Below, piece by piece: positions 8,148 through 17,510 of a stretch of 64,000 nt of DNA (position 1 is the stretch's first letter; each line of letters opens with the position of its first letter). Under the pieces are notes generated by a model. It did not search any database and had not been told where the DNA came from. It was given only the letters and a program-made list of their open reading frames with translations. The DNA is taken from contig NC_071329.1 of NCBI RefSeq assembly GCF_010183535.1, positions 5,890,001-5,954,000 on the forward strand, given 5' to 3'. The position numbers and the translations under genes were made by a program. The stretch comes from Caenorhabditis remanei (taxonomy: Eukaryota; Nematoda; Chromadorea; Rhabditida; Rhabditidae).

Positions 8148-9713
8148 TTACTGATTGTGTTTCAACTTGAGCAAGATTGAATCCACTGCAGACATATCGA
8201 TGACACGTGGCTTCTTAGTCTCCCTCGAGTCTCCAGATGAAGCTGGACGTTTCCGATTGACAGCAGTCTTGTTCACAAATCGTCCTCGTTTCAAATCTCC
8301 GAGAGAAATGAATTTGATGAGGTCACTTCTTTTGACATACGTGGCATCCAACTGTATTTGACCTACTATTCCTTTTGCCTGATGTCTTGCCATATTCCGT
8401 TTGAATCCTTCAATTTCAGACGTCAAATCCAAGTTTTTTGCGTTCTCCGTAAACTCCAATCCCAGGAACCAAGTGGATTCATTTCGATTGTTCTTCAGTT
8501 TTCTTGGATTGATGTGAGCTATTTTCACTTGACAGTTCCTCTCCATAATCTGAACCAATTGGCGGATTTTCGATTCAAAGAATCCAATATTGGTGTCCTC
8601 GTTGATTGTCAAAGCGACGAAATGTTTGTATCGACTGAAGAAATTGATCTCTTCGAACAGGTCGTTCCACGTGGCATTTCCCTCTTGAATCCGATTACAA
8701 ATCTCCAATGCAGACTTCATTTCCTCTTGAATTATATGGAGAGTTGATTTCGAGACGTTGTGAGTGGAATTCTGTTCCGGGAACGCTGGAGTCAGAATTG
8801 GCATCAGATGATATCGATCGGCTACATTTTTTCGCGGATTCCAAATCAATTTATTCAGATTTGCCAATTTTGAATCCACACAACCAAACTGCTTCAGAAC
8901 AACGGGAGATGGCCATTTCCATGTCGAAAACACGAAGAAAACCTTTTGAATTATCTTCGATGGAGCTGCATTTGGATACAATTGACACGTCCTTGCAACC
9001 AGAATAGCCCAGGTGATGCCTCCGAAAAAACCCATTGCATTCGAGTATACTCCATGATTCTTCGCCCATAACTTGATTGCTCTGAGTGATTGACGGAAAG
9101 TATCTTGATTTGGAACAAGCTTCAAAAGCTGCTCAGCCACTCGAATTCCATTCAAACTTCTGATACTGGATTCATCCAAATTCACGAGAAGGGAGTCATC
9201 TGATAAATCGATATTCTCTGGGATCGTTGGCTGATCGAGTCTTGCGAATAACACGTCGAGTTCGATTCCAGAGTAACTCATCGTTATAATCGGCACGAAG
9301 GCATTCTCGACTGCTTGCAACTCCTTCACATTTGGATCCTTCATAAGAATTTGTTTGAAAGAAGTGAAGAAATCCATGCGAGTGACGTGTCGTGGAGCAA
9401 TGATAACTGTATCGATATCGGCTCCAGAGCTGTGAACTCCGAGACGATAAGAACCAAACGCCATCAGTTTTCCACCTGCATCCACTTGTCTTCCATTTGG
9501 AATCCGTACATCTGTGAGACTTTTGATCCATTTCTTGACCAATAGATTGAGTTTCGAAAGAGTTTTGACACGTTGAAAGGTTTCATCTTTAGATTCGAAA
9601 CATTTGCGCGTCTTGAGATATTCATTCAGCGACTTGTCGAGTGAAATATCCTTTTGACTTGGAGCTGCCAGAGAGATTGGTTGAGATACTCCGAGTACTT
9701 TGGTAGAAGACAT
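8148..9713 (-). CDS. Nuclear poly(A) polymerase, intronless (copy A)
   Basis: Single open frame of 521 residues, matching canonical eukaryotic poly(A) polymerases (PAPOLA family), which add 3' adenosine tails to pre-mRNA from ATP. The nucleotidyltransferase signature is FGSYRLGVHSSGADIDTV with GS at 87-88 and the catalytic aspartates D99 and D101; the third is D153 in IELDVLFARL. The central domain has SLRAIKLWAKNHGVYSN and FGGITWAILVARTCQLYPNA. The C-terminal RNA-binding part begins around HLMPILTPAFPEQN. A basic NLS-like stretch (NRKRPAS...ETKKPR) lies near the end. The lack of any intron in a genome where neighbours have several suggests a retrocopy origin. All catalytic residues are kept, so it is probably active. 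Start chosen at MSSTKVLGVSQP, the usual family N-terminus. Confidence 0.93.
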   Translation of the reverse strand: MSSTKVLGVSQPISLAAPSQKDISLDKSLNEYLKTRKCFESKDETFQRVKTLSKLNLLVKKWIKSLTDVRIPNGRQVDAGGKLMAFGSYRLGVHSSGADIDTVIIAPRHVTRMDFFTSFKQILMKDPNVKELQAVENAFVPIITMSYSGIELDVLFARLDQPTIPENIDLSDDSLLVNLDESSIRSLNGIRVAEQLLKLVPNQDTFRQSLRAIKLWAKNHGVYSNAMGFFGGITWAILVARTCQLYPNAAPSKIIQKVFFVFSTWKWPSPVVLKQFGCVDSKLANLNKLIWNPRKNVADRYHLMPILTPAFPEQNSTHNVSKSTLHIIQEEMKSALEICNRIQEGNATWNDLFEEINFFSRYKHFVALTINEDTNIGFFESKIRQLVQIMERNCQVKIAHINPRKLKNNRNESTWFLGLEFTENAKNLDLTSEIEGFKRNMARHQAKGIVGQIQLDATYVKRSDLIKFISLGDLKRGRFVNKTAVNRKRPASSGDSRETKKPRVIDMSAVDSILLKLKHNQ

Positions 9714-9802
9714 AATGAAGAGTCAATAGATTGATGAGAATGGGAGAGAATGAGACGAATGAAAGCTAACCGGGACAACCAGTCACTGCCAGATGGTAGT
9801 CA

Positions 9803-9940
9803 CGCATCTGCGTCCTCTGCGTATTGGCTCCTGGGAAGAGCGCGCACCACTTTCAGGGTTATAGACCTAGAGTTTTCCCAGGAGCAGTGACTATGGTGCG
9901 CGCTCTTCCCAGGAGCCAATACGCAACGGACGCAGATTCG
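9803..9940. repeat. Foldback upstream of poly(A) polymerase A
   Basis: Arm 9803-9849 (CGCATCTGCGTCC...GCGCGCACCA) pairs with 9894-9940, about 43 of 47 positions, around a loop of roughly 44 bases. The core GGCTCCTGGGAAGAGCGCGC is perfect. The structure sits about 90 bases upstream of the polymerase start and is kept in copy B. Confidence 0.85.
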
Positions 9941-10240
9941 TCTCCACTTGAGGTTAGTCATAGGCCATCTCCACGGCCTCTACCACAAGCCATCCACTAT
10001 ATATTCATCGATCATTCCAAAATGTTTCCAGCTAACGAAAGTTTCATCTGGGCATTTTCAAATCAAAATACTAGCCCTCTATAGCTAATTTCCTCATGTC
10101 GATTTTGTCGGCGGTGGAATGAATTGTTTGAAGTTCTACTGCAAAAAATTCATCTTAATAAAGGTATTCTTTATTCTTTACAAAAAAAAAACGATGAAAT
10201 TATAGCAAAATGCCTGAAAAGATACTTAATCACGTAATGT
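9941..10240. other. Intergenic, no gene seen
   Basis: Spacer right of the foldback. It contains a TATATTCATC motif near 10000 and no supported coding frame. Copy B is colinear with small indels and carries an extra segment of about 100 bases near 58498-58612. Confidence 0.5.
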
Positions 10241-10245
10241 ATTAA

Positions 10246-10545
10246 ATAATTGAAATGGCCGAGTTGGTGTTTTCTAAGCCAGAGGTCTGTGCGTCCGCGC
10301 CGTGGTGCGCTGTGAAGGGTTGTGTGTGTGCAAACGCGCTCCGCAGAAAAACGGCGTTTCTCCGTTTTTTTGAATCGAGATGGACTGTGGTAGAGGCCGT
10401 GGCATCTCCCATCTCATTATACTTTCCAGACTGCTTACTGTATGGCTGGTCACCCCAATCCCTCTTATTTTTATTGAATACTAGTTCCCGTATCCCTATC
10501 GAACCATCCATGTAAGTTATCCCAATCTCATATTTCATATCCCAT
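10246..10545 (+). other. Conserved GC-rich block with A-box-like start
   Basis: Begins AAATGGCCGAGTTGG, which fits the tRNA A-box consensus (TGGCCGAGTTGG), followed by GC-rich text including GTGTGTGTGCAAACGCGCT and GGCGTTTCTCCG. It is more similar between copies A and B than the flanks. Frames across it give Cys/Arg-rich peptides without domain character, so coding is unlikely. It may be a dispersed repeat or a Pol III-type transcript; neither is established. Confidence 0.35.
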
Positions 10546-10565
10546 ACTCATTTTCCATTTTGTCA

Positions 10566-11070
10566 GTGTCTACGAGAAGTTCTGAATTCCAACATTTCCG
10601 AAGTGAGGACGGAGACGGCACAATCAGAGGCGAAGAAACCGGTGCGAGCCTCCTCTCCATCAGCACCACCAACACTCGGATCCACCTTCAAGCTTCCAGT
10701 CGATGGGCGCAGACCTCCTTGGCCGAATCTCCAAGAAGCTGACCAACCTCCGTTGGTGTTGCAACCACCGACTCGTGGAACCAGCTGCCGCCGTCCACCT
10801 CTACCGTCGACTCCACACACAAAGTACATGGATTCAACAGCCATTTGATATGTTCTCATCTTTGCCAATCGATCGACTCCTCTCGCCCCTTCAGTTTCCC
10901 GTATCGGACGCTGATGGATTTGGATCATGAATATGAAATTGAGGAAGACGAGATCTGAGCTGAAGGCGCAGCAGGTTAAATTGGAAGTTCTGTCAGCCAA
11001 GAAGAATCATAAGGAAGCCATGGAAACAGTGCGACGTCTGTTGAGCGGAATTCAAAGAAGTAGGAGATAA
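10566..11070 (+). pseudogene. Frameshifted coding relic, proline-rich and coiled-coil
   Basis: A TTTTGTCAG acceptor precedes coding-like text. Comparison with copy B indicates an ancestral frame QMLKLENQRHRTEAA, then SEAKKPVRASSPSAPPTLGS, then a Pro-rich run (PPLVLQPPTRGTSCRRPPLP). Copy A lacks 35 bases before this run. Copy B lacks 2 bases and gains 1 at other places, so each copy is frameshifted independently. Further right, 10927-11070 codes a 47-residue Lys/Glu-rich peptide (ELKAQQVKLEVLSAKKNHKE). Family unrecognised. Confidence 0.45.
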
Positions 11071-11296
11071 AGTCCGAAAAATTTTAAGTGCGTTCATTAT
11101 CATTAATATTTCTGAATTTGAATATATTTTTCCAGAGTGCGATTCGCCACAACCGGAGTTCATTCAATGTCCCCGTGTCCCCAAAGCATTGAGTATGTAA
11201 ATTGTGACCGATGATTTTTTTAATAGTATACTTTTGTGTTGTGAATCGTGTTGCTTTTGTTGAATAAATACCTTATTTTTGAACGCGTTCTGTTAA

Positions 11297-11518
11297 AAAC
11301 AAGACCTCCACTCGAAAGATGTCACTGGAGAAGATCTTCTAGATGGAAGACTTATCAGACACAGCCTTCCAAAATGTATCACTGTGCAGAAGTTCCATGC
11401 ACCAATTGAAAATGTATTTCAGGTTACAGTAACCTTCAACCCGCTGAAGGAAGATGGGAAGAACGCTTTGAGAAATCTGAAAATAATTACGAACAATTTC
11501 AGAGCTGCTGACCATTAA
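11297..11518 (+). pseudogene. Conserved coding fragment (GEDLLDGRLIRHSLPKC)
   Basis: An open stretch of 73 codons reads as ordinary protein (GEDLLDGRLIRHSLPKC, then VTVTFNPLKEDGKNALRNLK) and ends in TAA at 11516. It lacks a proper start, and a stop precedes it at 11294. The only length difference from copy B (59683-59907) is one codon, which supports past or present coding. A second overlapping frame after a TTTCAG at 11503 ends in LENSTPDINDSEDDDW, an acidic last-exon-like text. Probably an exon of the same broken gene as 10566-11070. Not recognised. Confidence 0.4.
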
Positions 11519-11570
11519 ACTGGAAAACAGCACCCCAGACATCAACGATTCTGAGGATGATGATTGGTAA

Positions 11571-11792
11571 AACTATAGCAAATTATTCGAGTAATAAACC
11601 GCTTCTTTAAAAAGAAAGTCTTACAATCCTTACAGCAATGAGAATATATACAATGAGTGAGAAGCTGAAATTCTCGGCTTCTCCAAGAAAATAACCGAAA
11701 ATTTCAATACAAAATACATATGATGGAGAGATCAAAATATCACAAGTTAGATGAGTGTACACGTTGGATTAGAGGAAAAATGAGAAAATTAT
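11571..11792. other. 3' spacer, no gene seen
   Basis: AT-rich spacer between the decayed plus-strand block and the 3' end of the first aquaporin-like gene. Short plus-strand frames here run antisense to the gene and look like shadows. Confidence 0.5.
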
Positions 11793-13147
11793 TCATGGCT
11801 TCTTGTGATTCCTTCCCTGATGATTCGAGAATTTGCGTTGCGGTTCACGATCCTGTCGAGTCACCCGATTCTGACGGACGATTGCGACCTTTTCCTCTTC
11901 CGCCTCCTTTGCCACTTTACCGACGGGAACTTCTTGGCTCTTTGCTACTTCCACACTTTTGAAAGGGGGTCTTGGGTCCACAAGTGGGCGGAGTCTTCGG
12001 TTTGGTCTTTTCGTCTCATTGGGGGCATTTTCAACGTGTTTGGACGAGCCGGAGAACAGAAGCCAACCACAGATTGGTGCGAACTGAAAAGGAGAAAATT
12101 TATTTGATTTTTCAATATCTAATGAATCGGCTTGAAAGTTCACTTCAGCGCCATTAAACTGCAGAAACTTGACGCCTTTCCGAATATCCATCTCAATCCC
12201 TTACCACATAACAAAGTGTCCACTTCACGAAGATTTCTCTTCTCAACCAACAATGTGAAACACGAGCGAGACTGTGAATCGGATCGAATCCGGGGAATCC
12301 AATGAAGGTACGAGCTGAAAATTGTATCGATTGAATAATTTCCTCTCCCTTTTCTGACTTACCAAACGTGAAATAGGCCGCGTAGACGAGTGGAACAGCC
12401 ATGATTCTCCTTCTGATCCCTTTCGAAGTGAGGAGAAATCGCATGACCGCCGCGAGAACGAATTGAGTGAGAAGTGGTCCGTAGAAGCTCTGGAACTATA
12501 GAAAAAATGCTCAAATTGCTCAACTTTCCAACTATTCCCCTACCTCAAACTTCCAATGACAAAGACCGGTGCCCAGCAACTTGGCATGCGTTCCAACGAG
12601 CTCTGGCCGATTCGTTTGTCCAGCCATCACACTCCAAATGAAAACAGCCATATATGGAGCGATTAGTGCTCCAATGACCTGCGCGAAGAAAAACGTCAAC
12701 ATCTTTTCGCCATTTCCTTTCCGCTTGACTGTGAAACGTTCGATTGCAGAAAGCGAGTTGGGAACGACGCCGGCTGTGTAGAAGTTGAGAAAATTGAAGA
12801 CGAAGAAGCCAAGGTCGCCGACAGATTTCAAAACAGCTGAAAATTTAAAACTGTTTCTTTGAAAATTCTCTTTTTCCGCTTACGCTCCTCATAAAATCCG
12901 GCGCAAATTTGAATCGTGGCGATGAACTGGATGAGGAAGGTGCGTTGCAGACCCTCCCGTCTCACAAGTTTTTCGGCAATCTGAAAAAAGAAAAACGGGC
13001 GTTTATTTGGATAACACGCATAGTTTGACCGACCATTTTGCTGAAAAAAGCCGCGAAATTCAGCAATCCGAGGTAGATGGCTGCCAGGATGAGGGGTTGA
13101 ATCGTTTTTTGGTATAAATCCCCTTGATCGGGAGAGCCCGTCGTCAT
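11793..13147 (-). CDS. Divergent aquaporin-like channel, gene 1 (copy A)
   Basis: Six exons on the minus strand: 13147-13034, 12980-12884, 12836-12544, 12495-12363, 12314-12205 and 12083-11793, giving 345 residues. Junction phases (0,1,0,1,0) match gene 2 for the first four. About six hydrophobic segments are seen. VPNSLSAIE (95-103) sits where the first NPA half-helix is expected, followed by AQVIGALIAPYMAVFIW, typical of aquaporin helix 3. GFPGFDP (218-224) replaces the second NPA, and APICGWLLF is the last helix. The tail of about 80 residues is charged. Family knowledge: AQP11/12-like superaquaporins and nematode relatives have divergent NPA boxes. The first donor (GTCGGT) is unusual. A rival reading is an unrelated nematode multi-pass family. 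Confidence 0.65.
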
Positions 13148-13365
13148 TTTGGACCTGGAAAAGGGGAGAAATTGAATGAAACAATTGAAATACGAAATTT
13201 TTGTCGAAAAATTGTGAAAACTCGACGAGAAAAGAGCTAAAATGAGTCAAGAGCAAGGAAACATTTCAAGAATCAACCAAAAAAGCCGCCAGCGCCGAAA
13301 ATTGAGGTCAAATGCAAACTTTTTAAGCCACAGAAAGTTCTAGAACAAAATTTTCAGAAACTGTG

Positions 13366-13415
13366 AATTTTCGCGTCGGCGTGTTTGCGGACCATCCAGG
13401 GACCGCGCGAATTTG
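13366..13415. promoter_or_regulatory. TTTGCGGACC motif upstream of aquaporin gene 1
   Basis: TTTTCGCGTCGGCGTGTTTGCGGACC...GGGACCGCGCGAATTTGAAT lies 220-270 bases upstream of the gene 1 start. A similar string lies upstream of genes 2 and 3. It may be a shared control element or a repeat relic. Confidence 0.35.
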
Positions 13416-13603
13416 AATAGAAAATTATATACGGAGCAGTCTCCGCTACTTTAAAAAATCTATTAATTTAATACCGGAGCAATCATTTATCACATTACAC
13501 AAGAAGAATAAGATATCAAAATATTCCAAACCGGCGAAAACAAAATTCAAATCACAATTCAACATACAATTACAAATTTACAAATTATCAAGTTCGATTG
13601 AAG

Positions 13604-14707
13604 CTAATCCCTCTTTTTCCCTTGTTTCCCAGCTTTTCTTCTCGCTTCTTGCTCGGTTTTCTCTGCAAGGAGTTCAGCCTCTCTTTCTTGTCTCTCTCGC
13701 TTCTTCTCCTTTTTCAATTGAGATGCTGTGATTGGTGAATCCAGGAGGAAACGGCAGCACAGCCAACCAACAACCGGAGCGACCATGTAACTGAGGAACA
13801 ATCCGAGAATTTCGTCGGTCTTCAAGCTACAAACCGCCAAATGAGAGAAGCTGTACATTACGTCGAATCCGGGGAAGCCGATGAGAACTCGAGCTGAAAA
13901 ATTCAACTGTTTCGTGAAAAGCGATAGGGGTCAAGTACCGAACGTATAGTAGAAAGTGTAGATAGCTGGGGTAAATTTGGTGTTCAACTTAGTGAGAATC
14001 ATTCGCATGGAGGCAGCGATCACGATTTGAGAGACAAAGGCGAAAAGAAAGCGTGGGAAGTCCTGAAATAAGACAAATAATCATCCACCAGTATGTTCTT
14101 AACGCACTTCAGATTTCCATGAACACCAAGGCCGTTCCAATAATTCGCTGTGCATTGTGGCAATGTGGGTGATCCATGTTTGCTGAGAAAGGACTTCCCA
14201 ACTGATAATAGTCATTCCGGCAGCCAAAAAGGCGCCAACAAATTGACCGGCGAGGTTGCAGATCGGTCCAAGAAAACCGGTCTTTTTACGATTGAAGACG
14301 ATATCCTCGAACTGTGTGAATGGACTCGCAATACCCCATTTGATGTTGTGGACAGAGAAGAAGCTGATAGCGTTGATGAAGAAGATGCTGATGTAGTCGG
14401 TGGATTTCAGGATAGCTGAAAAATTTTTTTAATTGTTAAAAACATGATCTCGTCTTACATTGTTCATAAAATCCGATGCAAATCTGAAGAGTGGTGATTA
14501 ATTGAATGAGAGCCTCTGGGAAGATCGAATTTGGACTTTTGCATTGGGTCAATCCCTGTAATTAATTGCGATTTTCCGCAAAAATGTTAATCTTACATAT
14601 CTCAGAACTTCGCAGACAATGAAGACGCATGTCACATAGAGAGTTGCAACTTTGAGAACGTCAAAGTCGAATGAATTTAGCGCATTGGGATTCGAAACAG
14701 AATCCAT
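13604..14707 (-). CDS. Divergent aquaporin-like channel, gene 2 (copy A)
   Basis: Five exons: 14707-14597, 14555-14459, 14415-14108, 14062-13939 and 13893-13604, giving 309 residues. Introns are 35-50 bases. Six hydrophobic segments are seen. The first pore-loop region (residues about 88-101, SVHNIKWGIASP) lacks NPA. AGQFVGAFLAAGMTII matches aquaporin helix 3. GFPGFDV (219-225) stands for the second NPA, and SYMVAPVVGWLCC is the last helix. The tail is a Lys/Glu-rich helix (KKEKKRERQEREAELLAEK) likely to lie in the cytoplasm. The third donor is GTGCGT, a rarer form. It is about 200 bases from gene 1's conserved motif and in the same orientation, as in a tandem family. Water or solute transport is inferred only. 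Confidence 0.65.
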
Positions 14708-14861
14708 CTTCGACCTGAAATCGTAAAAAGTAACATTAAAACAACGAGAATTAAGAAATTAGAGAGCACGAGCATAATTTCATTGATAAATTAGATTACT
14801 TTTCATTGAAACACGGAGAAAAAATCTGAAAATTCATGAAAACCCGAGGAATTTTCCCGAA

Positions 14862-14945
14862 TGTGTGCATTTTTGCGTGTCGCGACATGTCGAATATTCA
14901 CAGATCGATGTTTGCGGACCGGTGAAAGAACCGCGCAAATTTCAA
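14862..14945. promoter_or_regulatory. TTTGCGGACC motif upstream of aquaporin gene 2
   Basis: TTTTTGCGTGTCGCGACATG and GATGTTTGCGGACCGG followed by GAACCGCGCAAATTTCAAA, about 160-240 bases upstream of the gene 2 start. It shares the order TTGCGTG ... TTTGCGGAC ... ACCGCG(C)AAATT with the strings upstream of genes 1 and 3. Confidence 0.35.
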
Positions 14946-15199
14946 AATATACAGCTTTTTGAACTGTTCTTGATGAAAAACAAATATAGAAAGAACACTT
15001 TTAGTGAAATTAAAAGACCCTGCAATGATTTATCGAATTAGCCGAATTATAAATAGAAATGAGAGATTGATTGATACAGACTGTATGAATATGAACATGA
15101 ATAAATTAGGCACAATATTGTCAAAATTACACATCATAATGTCAAAATTATTAGAGAAACTAGTATGAATGGGGGATAATACATATTGTTATTTTATTA

Positions 15200-16640
15200 C
15201 TATTTCCGCCGCGAATTTCGGCTTCTTAACTCCTGATTTCTCCTCCTATTCTCTGCGTCAATTGCCTGTTGTTCGGCTTTCAGAGCCTTTTTGAGCTTCG
15301 CATCCTGTTCCTGCTTCTCCGTCTTCTCTCTGGCTATCCTCTTGACCTCATCTTTTTCGAATTTCTGCGCCCACATCGATCTCAACGTAGTCTTGATCTG
15401 ACATGCGTACGGCAAGAATAACCAACCGGAGAGTGTAGAGAACTGAAGTTTTTTTTCAAAGAAAGATTAATCAAAAATCAATTTTTTCTTACGATGTGTA
15501 GGCAAAGATTCGGGAGAAGCTCGTAGACCATAGTCCAGCATTCAGGAGCCTTTGCAACACTGAGCACTGGATGAGCGACAGGAACGCCAATTGCCGCATG
15601 ACCAATAGTGAAGAGGAACGCGTAGATCACAGCAATCGAGATGATACGTCCTTGGAATAGTTCGAGAAGCACACGAAGCGCGAGACCACCGAGGAAATCG
15701 CAGAGCATGACGATCGGCAGTGGTTTCTAAAAGATTTTTGATAAAATGTATGTTTGCAAATCGGGAAATCTCAATATTATGAGCTGAAAATATATCAAAA
15801 TGTAGATCTCGGCGAGTTCTCTCGTTAATGTGCCGCAGGCCGGGAGAATGGCCAAAAAAGCTATTCTAGCCCGGCCCGCGGCACATTAACGATCCTAGAT
15901 CCGGCCCACAGTAAGTCACAGGCATAGAACTCGCCGAGATCTACATTTTAGTATATTTTCCAGCTCATAATAATGCGTTTTAAGTGAGTTGCGAGCGTGC
16001 CCGATTTGCAAGTATAACATCGCTGAAAAACCCGATACCGTGTACTTGAAAAGACACCCGAGCGGTTTAGTTTTCAGGAAAACGTCTTGGGCGGTCACAA
16101 TGAAGAAGAACGAGCAGAATAGTGCTCCGGCGAATTGTAGCGAAAGAACGGCGAGACAATCCTCATCGCCGACTCGTCCAGTCACGAATTCCTCAGCGAC
16201 AATCATCGCATTCTCTCCGTGTCTTCGGTTCAACTTCTGGAATATCACTTGATTGACTACAACCATCGGGAACATTCCATAGTAGCCGAATGCGCGGAAC
16301 ATTAGTTCTGGAAGGGAAAATATAGGTTTTAGGCATTCTTGCTATGGACTAAGCTACCCTCTGTGTAGTGGCAGACACCGAACGAGAATGCGGCGATGAT
16401 CTCGTAGAAGTAGTCTCGTTTCATAGAAAGTTGAGCTATCTAAAAAAATTTTTATAATTATTCAAGTGTTTCAAAGGAAAATCGAACCTTTCTGAAGAAA
16501 AGCACAGCCAAAATGAGTATTAAATTGTAGACTAGACACGAGACTAATGTATCCTTCCATTCTTGTCGCATACCGGCCGCGTACATTGTTGCATTGTAGG
16601 CAAATTCGAGGACATTGAACTTTTCGTCCGCTTCATCCAT
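15200..16640 (-). CDS. Divergent aquaporin-like channel, gene 3 (copy A)
   Basis: Five exons: 16640-16488, 16439-16358, 16307-16039, 15726-15493 and 15442-15200, giving 326 residues. The exon 3 end (CLFKYT) aligns with CHWKFE and CSWKSE of genes 1 and 2, which fixes the donor GTATCG at 16038. The following intron is 312 bases because it holds a palindromic element. Exon 4 fuses what are two exons in genes 1 and 2. AVLSLQFAGALFCSFFFIV resembles aquaporin helix 3. IGVPVAHPVL (214-223) stands at the second pore loop. The tail (KDEVKRIAREKTEKQEQDAK) is a predicted coiled coil. Pore chemistry differs from genes 1 and 2, so channel function is less certain here. Confidence 0.6.
15733..16038. mobile_element. 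Nested palindromic element in gene 3 intron
   Basis: Outer arms 15776-15820 and 15926-15971 are near-perfect inverted copies (GTAGATCTCGGCGAGTTCT core). Inner arms 15824-15844 and 15870-15890 (GTTAATGTGCCGC) also pair. Weaker pairing (TTGCAAATCGGG) extends both sides towards the exon ends, with about 16 extra bases on the right. The whole forms a hairpin-within-hairpin. No coding frame of its own. Confidence 0.75.
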
Positions 16641-16963
16641 TTTATGACTGAAAATTCATAAAATAGGTTAAAGATATGCAAAATTGATGAGAAGTGGAGC
16701 AAAAATCCGATTTCCCCCCGAGATATCAATACGAAAAAGAGTACCGCCGAAAAAATAGATCAAATGCGAAATTCCGAGCTAAAAAACATGAAACAATTGT
16801 TCTTTTATTTGGAAATCAAGTTAAATCGATGATTTTTAGCATTTTTGCGTATTGAATTCATAATTTTCAGATAAAATTCAGCAAAAATGACCTTTTGACG
16901 CTGAAAATCGGTCTGAAAGAGCTTAAACTATTTAGCTTCTAGAAAATTTCGAAATTCCAAATC

Positions 16964-17035
16964 TGTGCACTTTTGCGTGTCAAATGTTCACACTTTGGTG
17001 CTTACGGACTCATGAAAAAACCGCGAAAATTCAAA
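16964..17035. promoter_or_regulatory. TTTGCGGAC-like motif upstream of gene 3
   Basis: CACTTTTGCGTGTCAAATGT then GGTGCTTACGGACTC and AACCGCGAAAATTCAAAA, about 325-395 bases upstream of the gene 3 start. The same motif order as upstream of genes 1 and 2, with base changes. Confidence 0.3.
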
Positions 17036-17210
17036 ACTATGGGGCTTAAAAGAGCACGTTTTGATAGAGAACAGTATGAATTTTCAGCAGTGACACTTGA
17101 GCAATTTTTCATTTTACACGAATTACATTAATATGACAAGATAATTAAATACAGTACACCAGAGTAAGAAAATTGAGTAAAAATACAAATCACAGGTTAA
17201 AATTGCTTTT

Positions 17211-17510
17211 TCATCGGTTATTCCTTGGTCTCAGATTATAGCCATGGTTCCATTGCTCTATTTGCGAATCTATCCGCTCATTCAGCTCATCCTCTAGCTC
17301 TTCATCGTATCTCTGTTGCCAAATCGATTCACATTTTGACGGCGGCGTTCTGAGCATTTTTGACGCAAAAATCCAGCCGAGGAAAGGCAAGGTCTACAAA
17401 AATAATTAGTTCAAGTTAAATGAATTTTCTTACCATATGTATAATAAATGGGATTGGCCAACTGTTAATATTAATGGCTTTCATACAACCGAGAAGACGG
17501 GATAAGGTGA
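17211..17510 (-). pseudogene. Aquaporin-like gene 4, truncated by satellite
   Basis: Last exon 17393-17211 (60 residues and a stop; begins TLPFLGWIFASK) and part of the preceding exon, 17434 up to the array edge near 17510 (ends NSWPIPFIIHM). They align with the last two exons of gene 3 (LPNLCLHI joined to FSTLSGWLFLP). The exon is broken mid-codon text by satellite sequence (ACAGTTTTTTGATC), with no acceptor at the break, so the array is not an ordinary intron here. No 5' half was found right of the array. Confidence 0.7.

Larger units (their letters stand above)
5741..17510. repeat. Segmental duplication copy A
   Basis: Colinear with 54338-64000. Offsets are about 48308 at the chemoreceptor, 48297 at the poly(A) polymerase and 48411 from the aquaporin-like genes onward. 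Divergence is several percent, with many indels, up to about 12.5 kb; it is nearly nil from 12.6 to 15.6 kb. The right end of homology is not visible because copy B leaves the window. Confidence 0.9.

Noticed and set aside
8708..9007. Several plus-strand frames across the poly(A) polymerase
   Set aside because: They are antisense to a strongly recognised coding sequence and their residues carry no domain signal.
14150..14419. 89-codon plus-strand frame, identical at 62561-62830
   Set aside because: It lies antisense to an aquaporin-like exon that has good splice sites and paralogues; a shadow.
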